From: Candidatus Njordarchaeota archaeon
Lineage (GTDB): Archaea; Asgardarchaeota; Njordarchaeia; Njordarchaeales; Njordarchaeaceae
Direction of reading: 5' to 3'
NCBI GenBank assembly: GCA_029856625.1
Contig: JAHKLG010000083.1
Coordinates: forward strand, 1 to 6,321
DNA length: 6,321 bases
In this document: one piece after another, positions 1 to 4,589 of the stretch
How the letters are laid out: each line of letters begins with the position of its first letter
Numbering within the stretch: position 1 is the first letter of the stretch
The notes under the pieces: model-generated
Database searches by the model: none
Seen by the model: only the letters and a program-made list of their open reading frames with translations
What the model was told of the DNA's origin: nothing
Program-made: the position numbers and the translations under genes

Positions 1-29
1 AGGATGTGAGGCTAATAATGGAGAAATAA
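1..29 (+). CDS. possible C-terminal tail of an upstream gene (partial)
   Basis: Only a few codons are visible. The frame beginning at base 3 reads DVRLIMEK and stops at TAA 27-29, one base before the next ATG at 31. A second frame (from base 2) reads GCEANNGEIK and stops at TGA 32-34, overlapping that ATG as ATGA. Either would place an upstream gene tightly against the polyprenyl synthase, the usual arrangement in archaeal operons. The fragment is too short to identify. Isoprenoid genes often precede prenyl synthases in crenarchaea, but nothing here proves that. Confidence 0.3.
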
Positions 30-30
30 A

Positions 31-972
31 ATGACGACAGACAATCTAGACATTCAAGAACTTATCACATTGTTAGATTCTATTAGAACAATAGTTAATG
101 AAAGTATAAATACATTAATTGCGAGAGTTCCTTATATTGGAGAATTAGCCAATAGAGCTCTTATTGGAGGCAAGAGAGTTAGGGGGATACTAGTTATTCT
201 CTTCTCAAGAGCTCTTAAGGGTGACGAGACGCTAGCAAAGCAATTCTCAGCGATAATCGAATTTATTCACGCAGCAACTTTACTGCATGACGATCTTATT
301 GATGATCATGAAATCCGAAGAGGACTACCGGCTTTTTGGAAGGAATATGGGGCTAAATTAGCTATTTTGGCTGGAGATTTCCTATTCACAGCAGCTGGGC
401 AATTCCTGAAATACATTTCTAACGAAGCACTAAGGCTTATAACAACTACAATTTACAAAGTGACATTAGGTGTTATTCTAGAGGCGCAACCCGAATACTT
501 TACTAAGGATATCTCAAAGGTATATATCCTAATGAACCGCTTAAAAACAGGGGAGCTATTTGGAACCGCGGCTTGCTTAGGTGTTCTTGCATCATCAAGA
601 AGAGAGTATCTAAGAAACGCTTATAAGTACGGAATATTGACAGGGGAAGCCTATCAAATTGCTGATGATATATTTGATCTGAGGCTTTTGAGGGAGAGTG
701 TTAAAGGCATTGATCAGAAACCTTTAAAGTTGGCTCTTCTATATTTTAGTGAGGGAGATTTCTCACCAGAAGAGATTCTTAATATAAGAGATCCTGAGAA
801 GTTAGTGAAAATTGCTGATGATATAGGGCTAGAGGAGAAAATGCTTAAACTAATTAATGAGCGAATTAGCGCTGGAATAAAAGCAATTAAACCTTTACCA
901 AATAGTTATGAGAAGCGTATTCTGGAAAAAGCGCCTAGGGCAATGATAGAAATAATGTTAAGGAAGGGATAA
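31..972 (+). CDS. trans-polyprenyl diphosphate synthase (GGPP synthase or longer-chain type)
   Basis: This cytosolic, Mg-dependent enzyme condenses isopentenyl diphosphate onto an allylic diphosphate to build the isoprenoid chains of archaeal lipids or related molecules. The 313 residues are near the usual family length. Visible motifs are GGKRVR (46-51, IPP-binding), the first aspartate-rich motif DDLIDD (87-92) followed by RRG, KTG (172-174), and the second aspartate-rich motif DDIFD (212-216) preceded by YQIA. The fifth residue before the first motif is Ala82, where short-chain enzymes usually carry a bulky residue, so a product longer than C20 is possible. The GK-rich segment that usually follows the second motif is shortened and degenerate (around GIDQKPLKLA, 226-235). 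The start is ATG at 31, with GGAG at 20-23 seven bases upstream. It ends one base from the converging queT stop. The family is certain; the chain length is not. Confidence 0.95.
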   Translation: MTTDNLDIQELITLLDSIRTIVNESINTLIARVPYIGELANRALIGGKRVRGILVILFSRALKGDETLAKQFSAIIEFIHAATLLHDDLIDDHEIRRGLPAFWKEYGAKLAILAGDFLFTAAGQFLKYISNEALRLITTTIYKVTLGVILEAQPEYFTKDISKVYILMNRLKTGELFGTAACLGVLASSRREYLRNAYKYGILTGEAYQIADDIFDLRLLRESVKGIDQKPLKLALLYFSEGDFSPEEILNIRDPEKLVKIADDIGLEEKMLKLINERISAGIKAIKPLPNSYEKRILEKAPRAMIEIMLRKG

Positions 973-973
973 T

Positions 974-1501
974 TTATTCAGGTATAGCTCTAATAAGTGT
1001 TGCCAATAATGCTACGCCACCAATAACAAGAGCTATAATCTCACTCATCATTAACAGTATTACGGCCGTTAGGTAGGGGGTACCCATAGAGAGGTCCGGG
1101 GGCGCTAAGAATACTAACTCATAACCAATCAATAAGCCTATTACTAGAGAACCTATTAAAGCACCAATAATCGCGATGATGATCCTAATTCTGAAATCTG
1201 CACCAATTCTCCTTGAGAGTATTCCTAAGTAATAAATTATGGAGCAAACTACAAAGTTCGTTACTGGCCCAAATATTAGATCCCATGGCTGTATTGGGGA
1301 AAGCAAATTAGCTAAGAATCCTCCAAGTGTTAACCCAATCAAAGCGCTCTTACCATACCTCTTATGGAAAGGAATTATCAACATAGCATCACTTATCCTA
1401 ATCTGATTTATCAAGTAGGCGATGGGAGCGATTGCATATGTCAGAGCTGTATAAGCAGCTGCTAAAACTGCTACCTTAACCCACGAGACTCTCTCTTTCA
1501 T
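974..1501 (-). CDS. queT: QueT-family ECF transporter S component
   Basis: This is a 175-residue hydrophobic membrane protein, the substrate-binding subunit of an energy-coupling-factor importer. Family features are QIRISDAM (33-40), matching the QueT pattern Q-[FI]-R-I-S-[ED]-A, and LANLLSP followed by PWDLIFGP (63-79). About five or six membrane spans are expected (roughly 7-30, 38-47, 53-70, 75-95, 106-133, 145-168). QueT proteins are predicted to import queuosine precursors; in an archaeon a deazapurine for archaeosine or a related compound is the natural guess. I chose ATG at 1501 over the longer frame reaching 1600 because GGAGGGA (1513-1507) lies five bases upstream. The extra 33 codons would be written through the TATA box and operator and lack family similarity. 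It converges with the polyprenyl synthase. The partner ATPase and EcfT are encoded at 2104-3442 under a similar operator. Assignment to the family is firm; the substrate is inference. Confidence 0.9.
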   Translation of the reverse strand: MKERVSWVKVAVLAAAYTALTYAIAPIAYLINQIRISDAMLIIPFHKRYGKSALIGLTLGGFLANLLSPIQPWDLIFGPVTNFVVCSIIYYLGILSRRIGADFRIRIIIAIIGALIGSLVIGLLIGYELVFLAPPDLSMGTPYLTAVILLMMSEIIALVIGGVALLATLIRAIPE

Positions 1502-1516
1502 AATAATCCCTCCGAT

Positions 1517-1542
1517 TACGTATTTATACGTAATTATACGTA
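1517..1542 (-). promoter_or_regulatory. triple TACGTA operator in the queT promoter
   Basis: Three identical 6-bp palindromes TACGTA lie at 1517-1522, 1527-1532 and 1537-1542, starting exactly 10 bp apart and separated by four A/T bases, so all face the same side of the helix. They lie between the probable queT TATA element (about 1549-1560, minus strand) and the Shine-Dalgarno at 1513-1507, covering the expected transcription start. A protein bound here should block RNA polymerase. The same spacing recurs before ecfA at 2064-2089. Tandem short palindromes bound by stacked dimers are typical of ribbon-helix-helix repressors such as MetJ, and such a protein is encoded nearby (1707-2012). The binding partner is inferred. 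Confidence 0.75.
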
Positions 1543-1548
1543 TAAAGG

Positions 1549-1562
1549 TATAAAAATTTATC
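1549..1562. promoter_or_regulatory. probable TATA element for queT, possibly bidirectional
   Basis: The nearly self-complementary stretch TATAAAAATTTATC gives a TATA-like box on both strands. On the minus strand it reads GATAAATTTTTATA and would place a start about 25 bases on, near 1527, inside the TACGTA operator. On the plus strand it would start transcription near 1579, a little ahead of the C/D box sRNA. Crenarchaeal BRE sequence is not obvious. This is inferred from position only. Confidence 0.5.
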
Positions 1563-1592
1563 ATTGATGAGCAGAATTTCTGGTGAATGATA

Positions 1593-1681
1593 CTAATCAT
1601 AAGGAGAGATCATGATGATGGTTACAGGCGCTGACTTATGATGAGCAACTCCCCGGCTGAGGGATTGTCTCCTAATCATAA
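1593..1681 (+). repeat. 10-bp direct repeat CTAATCATAA bracketing the C/D sRNA
   Basis: CTAATCATAA occurs at 1593-1602 and again at 1672-1681. The first copy ends one base before the GGAGA that opens the sRNA's terminal stem; the second begins on the last base of the closing TCTCC. Possible explanations are chance in AT-rich DNA, a processing signal, or the trace of insertion or duplication of the sRNA cassette. Confidence 0.6.
1603..1672 (+). ncRNA. dual-guide archaeal C/D box sRNA
   Basis: All four boxes are present in canonical order and spacing: C box ATGATGA (1612-1618), 12-nt guide (1619-1630), D' box CTGA (1631-1634), 3-nt spacer CTT, C' box ATGATGA (1638-1644), 12-nt guide (1645-1656), D box CTGA (1657-1660). 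Two perfect C boxes, two perfect D boxes and two 12-nt guides match the standard archaeal form that assembles with L7Ae, Nop5 and fibrillarin to direct 2'-O-methylation. GGAGA (1603-1607) can pair with TCTCC (1668-1672) as a terminal stem beyond a short internal loop. By the fifth-nucleotide rule the D' guide would methylate the U in CGCCUGUAACCA and the D guide the third G of the GGGG run in CCGGGGAGUUGC. The targets are not established. It lies between queT (divergent) and the 3' end of the RHH gene (antisense). Ends are approximate. Confidence 0.88.
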
Positions 1682-1706
1682 TATAATTAGATGTTTTAAC
1701 TTCAGA

Positions 1707-2012
1707 TTAGGCTTGATTAAAGATTTCCATAAGAGTCTTTCTCATATAAAACGCTACCTTTGCTCCCTCCTCTCCCAAGCTACAACCACATGCTCCACAT
1801 TTTGGGCAGATATACCAACCACATTTAGGACACATTTCAGCTTCTTTTATTCTGAATTTAAAACCACACGAGAAGCAGTAAACTTCAGGATCTGCAAAGA
1901 ATCTTAATGCGTTTTCCACTATTCTTGATAAGGATAAACCCATCTCTGATGCTTTTCTCTTGGATTTCTCTATTACTTCCTCACTTATCGCCAAAGTAAG
2001 CTTCTTTTTCAT
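1707..2012 (-). CDS. ribbon-helix-helix regulator with Cys-rich zinc-ribbon C-terminus
   Basis: This is a 101-residue probable DNA-binding repressor. Residues 1-40 look like a CopG/MetJ-type ribbon-helix-helix domain: a basic strand KKKLTLAI (2-9), helix about 10-24, a turn at MGLS, then helix about 28-40 (SRIVENALRFFA). Residues 46-77 hold eight cysteines: C46/C49 and C61/C64 form a zinc-ribbon pair, followed by C69, C72, C75 and C77, enough for a second metal site. The tail 81-101 is helical. ATG at 2012 has a strong AAGGAGGGAG Shine-Dalgarno (2027-2018), five bases away. It is divergent from ecfA, and the shared 91-bp intergenic region holds three TACG boxes, which suggests autoregulation plus control of ecfA-ecfT and of queT. 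The domain call is from sequence pattern; ligand and operator are inference. I do not recognise a named family. Confidence 0.85.
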   Translation of the reverse strand: MKKKLTLAISEEVIEKSKRKASEMGLSLSRIVENALRFFADPEVYCFSCGFKFRIKEAEMCPKCGWYICPKCGACGCSLGEEGAKVAFYMRKTLMEIFNQA

Positions 2013-2052
2013 TTAGTCTCCCTCCTTAAGTAAATTATTAATACTATTCCGG

Positions 2053-2060
2053 GATAAAAT
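2053..2060. promoter_or_regulatory. candidate TATA element of the RHH/ecfA divergent promoter
   Basis: GATAAAAT lies 44 bases before the ecfA start codon, which would put an ecfA transcription start near 2082, within the TACG boxes. Its complement ATTTTATC would give an RHH transcript starting near 2030, leaving an 18-base leader that just includes the Shine-Dalgarno. One element could serve both directions. The call rests on position and composition only. Confidence 0.45.
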
Positions 2061-2063
2061 GAT

Positions 2064-2089
2064 TACGTCTTAATACGTATGAATACGAC
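2064..2089 (+). promoter_or_regulatory. triple TACG operator upstream of ecfA
   Basis: TACGTC (2064-2069), TACGTA (2074-2079) and TACGAC (2084-2089) start exactly 10 bp apart, the same period and core as the three perfect boxes before queT. The centre box is a perfect palindrome and the outer two are degenerate in their last two bases. They lie between the candidate ecfA TATA box and the TTG start. They also lie upstream of the divergent RHH gene, so one protein could control both directions. Weaker outer boxes suggest weaker or graded repression relative to queT. Confidence 0.72.
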
Positions 2090-2103
2090 TAGGGGTAACA
2101 GGA

Positions 2104-2826
2104 TTGCTGATTGAGGTAAGAAGATTAAGGGTTGTTCTTGGAGACAAGATAATTCTTAGAGACATCAATCTTAGATTCGAGGGGCCTGGATTATACTTTA
2201 TCCTCGGGCCGAATGGAAGTGGAAAATCTACATTATTGAGGGCTATTGCTCAATTAATAGAGTATGAGGGTCTTGTGTTAATAGAGGGTAGAGATGCTAG
2301 GGAGTTTGATAGGATAGAGCTTGTTCGAAAACTAGGGTACGTGTGGCAGAATCCATTCTATGGCTTCTTTGAAGCAACTGTAGAGAGGGAAATAGCATTC
2401 ATTCTAAAAAACATTGGAGAGCCTGTTGAAAAAATGTGGGAGTTAGTCAGTTTCTTTAGCGCAGAGGATCTGCTTAATAGATCACCATTTACTCTGAGTG
2501 GAGGAGAGGCAAAAAGGGTATGCTTACTTAGTGTTCTTGTTGCCGATCAGCCAATGCTTCTTCTTGATGAACCAGAGACAGAGCTAGATCTTGATGGTCT
2601 TAATAAGCTAATTCACTACCTGAAAAAGAGCTTTTCCTCCAAACTAATCATTGTTGCTACTCCTAATACCTTGCTGGCCTATAAGCTAAGAAGGCACATC
2701 AAAAAGATCTTCTTGATTAGTGAAGGAAGAATAGTGGCTTCTGGTGGATCGGAACTGCTTGAAAATCAGGAGCTTCTCAGGAATGTAGGAATTATTCCCG
2801 TGGGGTGGTGGTATGAACCTTCTTAA
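2104..2826 (+). CDS. ecfA: ECF transporter ATPase (EcfA type)
   Basis: This is the cytoplasmic ATP-binding subunit that energises an energy-coupling-factor importer. In 240 residues it shows Walker A GPNGSGKST (35-43), a Q-loop WQNP (81-84) followed by the ECF-typical TVEREIAF (92-99), signature LSGGE (131-135), Walker B with MLLLDEP (151-157), and a D-loop ETELD (158-162). The H-loop, normally a histidine after the strand following Walker B, reads VATPN (184-188), so Pro187 replaces it; catalysis may be slow or depend on a partner. The start is TTG at 2104. An in-frame stop at 2080-2082 with no ATG between leaves no better choice, and AGGGGT (2091-2096) acts as Shine-Dalgarno. It overlaps ecfT by 14 bases and shares a box-type operator with queT. 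No second EcfA gene is in the window, so it may act as a homodimer or pair with a distant subunit. Confidence 0.92.
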   Translation: MLIEVRRLRVVLGDKIILRDINLRFEGPGLYFILGPNGSGKSTLLRAIAQLIEYEGLVLIEGRDAREFDRIELVRKLGYVWQNPFYGFFEATVEREIAFILKNIGEPVEKMWELVSFFSAEDLLNRSPFTLSGGEAKRVCLLSVLVADQPMLLLDEPETELDLDGLNKLIHYLKKSFSSKLIIVATPNTLLAYKLRRHIKKIFLISEGRIVASGGSELLENQELLRNVGIIPVGWWYEPS

Positions 2827-3442
2827 ATTTATAGAACTCCAAAACATGGACACTTTTCTCCACAAGCTACCCATACCAATAAAGATAGTGCCCTTTATCC
2901 TCGCTATCCTGATTCCAAAAATATTGTGGAGTAGAGAGCTAATTCTCTATTCCCAGTTAGCGATAATTATCATATGTGCCATTCTAATAGGTTATTGTCT
3001 CGGATCCCCTGAGTACGTGGTTGATATATTAACAGCTTTCGTGTTTCTCTGGATATTCTTAGCCCTACTATACTCGCCAGTAATTAACCCAATATTATTC
3101 CTGATTAGATATTATAACCAGTTGATCTATCTAATCTCCATATCAATAACCTTTATCCTTTTCTTATCAACAACGAGTGTCTCTCAGTTGGAAAGATTTC
3201 TGAATACTATTGGACTATCCTACAAGTATTCAAGAGTTCTCATAGTTACATATAACCTAATCCCAGCTCTATATCAGGAGGTTAAGATGATTACTATAAC
3301 TCAACGAGCTCGAGGACTGAAGTTTAGTCGGAATCCTATCAAGAGAGCTGTTCAAATGGTATCTATTCTTATGCCTTTATTATTTGTCTCTATCCTGAGA
3401 GCTGAAATGCTTGAGCAAAGTATAAAGAGCCGGGGAGGATAA
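2813..3442 (+). CDS. ecfT: ECF transporter transmembrane coupling protein EcfT
   Basis: This 209-residue membrane protein joins the ATPase to the substrate-binding S component. Hydrophobic stretches near 22-36, 43-63, 70-90, 93-120 and 181-196 fit membrane spans. The cytoplasmic coupling helices end in the two family motifs: QRARG (164-168, canonical A-R-G) and SRGG (206-209) in place of the second A-R-G. The protein stops immediately after the second motif, whereas most EcfT proteins continue and are longer (about 250-270 residues). ATG at 2813 lies inside the end of ecfA, with GGGGTGGTG (2802-2810) as Shine-Dalgarno, so translation is probably coupled. The last 20 codons and the stop overlap the end of the convergent reductase gene. 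Similarity is weak outside the motifs, but the context supports the call strongly. Confidence 0.88.
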   Translation: MNLLKFIELQNMDTFLHKLPIPIKIVPFILAILIPKILWSRELILYSQLAIIIICAILIGYCLGSPEYVVDILTAFVFLWIFLALLYSPVINPILFLIRYYNQLIYLISISITFILFLSTTSVSQLERFLNTIGLSYKYSRVLIVTYNLIPALYQEVKMITITQRARGLKFSRNPIKRAVQMVSILMPLLFVSILRAEMLEQSIKSRGG

Positions 3443-4570
3443 CCTTAAGTATTTCATAACTAAATATTTAACATCCTTCTGCCCAACAAGAACATCAGCG
3501 AAGGCTTTAATCAAATCTCCTCTAATCTTATTCTTACCAAACTTCGAACCATGCATTAGCAAGAAATCAACAAGTATTTTCTCGAGTCTTAATTTTCTAC
3601 CATACATACTGTTCCAAACCTTCTCGTACTTTATCAATATGTTCTCACGGGGTTTCTCATTGGAAAAATAGTCAGCGAGAACTTTTCCGACCAGTGCTCC
3701 TGCTTTTATAGCTAGGTGTATTCCTGCACCTGATAGGGGAGATACCTGATGTGCTGCATCTCCAACAAGTAGTATTCTACCATGTACTATTGGTTTTAAA
3801 CCGCCAGACAGAGGTACAAGAAAAGAGTCCTCCCTAATAATCTTAATCTCATTAAATTTCCTTCTTTTCAGCTTCAGCAATTTCTTAAGGTATATTCTTA
3901 GTGAGCTAGTATTTACTCTATCCGCTAATGCCCCGATACCTATTCTTAAATGATCCACATGAGGAAAAACCCACGCGTATCCCGCGGGGCTATACTCTCT
4001 CCCATAGTAAAACTCATTAATAGGCTCCAATGAGTTGCTACTCTTAACCCATACCTGATATGCTAAGCCAAAGTCTCGAAGCTTAATACCTTTCCTAAAT
4101 ATTATTCTCCTAGTAATGGATGCCGCACCATCAGCTCCTACAACTACTTTGGCTCTTATTCTTCTTTTTCCTAAGATACTTACATGATCCTTTTCAGCAG
4201 AGACGCTTCTGACAAGAAATCCTAGCTCTAGATCAATACCTAATTTATCAAGATGCTTAAAAAAGAACTTAAGGAGAGTTTTTCTTCCAATATTTTTCCC
4301 AATGGGTTCTGAATACCAAATCACATTATCAATGCTGCGATAAACAATCCTAATGCCCGATATCTCCACTCCAGGTAAAGTACTGATGCTAGGAAAAATT
4401 CTAAAAGTGTCTCTTAAAATCATCCCTCCACAAGGCTTTTCCCAAGGGCTTAAGTTCTTATCAACAATTAGGATCTCTGGAGAAACTCCGTTTTTCTTAG
4501 CATGCAGCATTAATGACAATGCTGTCGCGAGTCCTGCTGGCCCAGCCCCTATTATTATAACGTCTCTCAC
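3380..4570 (-). CDS. geranylgeranyl reductase-family FAD-dependent oxidoreductase
   Basis: This is a flavoprotein probably acting on isoprenoid chains, for example saturating geranylgeranyl groups of archaeal membrane lipids. The 396 residues open with a dinucleotide-binding motif GAGPAG (8-13). They continue with the KPCGG motif (45-49), where family members keep a conserved cysteine (Cys47), then GADGAAS (145-151), YAWVFP (198-203, the family YxWxFP substrate-site motif), and GDAAHQVSPLSGAGI (270-284), which binds FAD phosphate. Length matches characterised archaeal enzymes of roughly 400-450 residues. The start is GTG at 4570; GAGGAG (4584-4579) lies eight bases upstream. It follows the phosphodiesterase gene by 19 bases, so the two are probably one operon. 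Its last 20 codons overlap ecfT head-on. The family is clear; paralogs exist in archaea, so the exact substrate is uncertain. Confidence 0.9.
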   Translation of the reverse strand: MRDVIIIGAGPAGLATALSLMLHAKKNGVSPEILIVDKNLSPWEKPCGGMILRDTFRIFPSISTLPGVEISGIRIVYRSIDNVIWYSEPIGKNIGRKTLLKFFFKHLDKLGIDLELGFLVRSVSAEKDHVSILGKRRIRAKVVVGADGAASITRRIIFRKGIKLRDFGLAYQVWVKSSNSLEPINEFYYGREYSPAGYAWVFPHVDHLRIGIGALADRVNTSSLRIYLKKLLKLKRRKFNEIKIIREDSFLVPLSGGLKPIVHGRILLVGDAAHQVSPLSGAGIHLAIKAGALVGKVLADYFSNEKPRENILIKYEKVWNSMYGRKLRLEKILVDFLLMHGSKFGKNKIRGDLIKAFADVLVGQKDVKYLVMKYLRLSSPALYTLLKHFSSQDRDK

Positions 4571-4589
4571 GACTTGTTCTCCTCAATAC

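Noticed and set aside
1502..1600. N-terminal extension of QueT to an upstream in-frame ATG at 1600
   Set aside because: The added 33 codons would be written through the TATA element, the TACGTA boxes and the Shine-Dalgarno; ATG 1501 has GGAGGGA five bases upstream and begins where family similarity begins.
1564..1600. Possible second C/D sRNA (TTGATGA followed by CTGG and TGAATGA)
   Set aside because: The C box lacks the usual purine, the D' box is CTGG rather than CTGA, and no D box follows before 1600.
1638..1907. Plus-strand open frame of 89 codons
   Set aside because: It starts in the C' box of the sRNA and runs antisense through the zinc-ribbon part of the RHH gene; it has no Shine-Dalgarno and no recognisable protein character.
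2686..2874. Minus-strand open frame across the ecfA/ecfT junction
   Set aside because: It lies antisense to two well-supported overlapping genes and has no family features.
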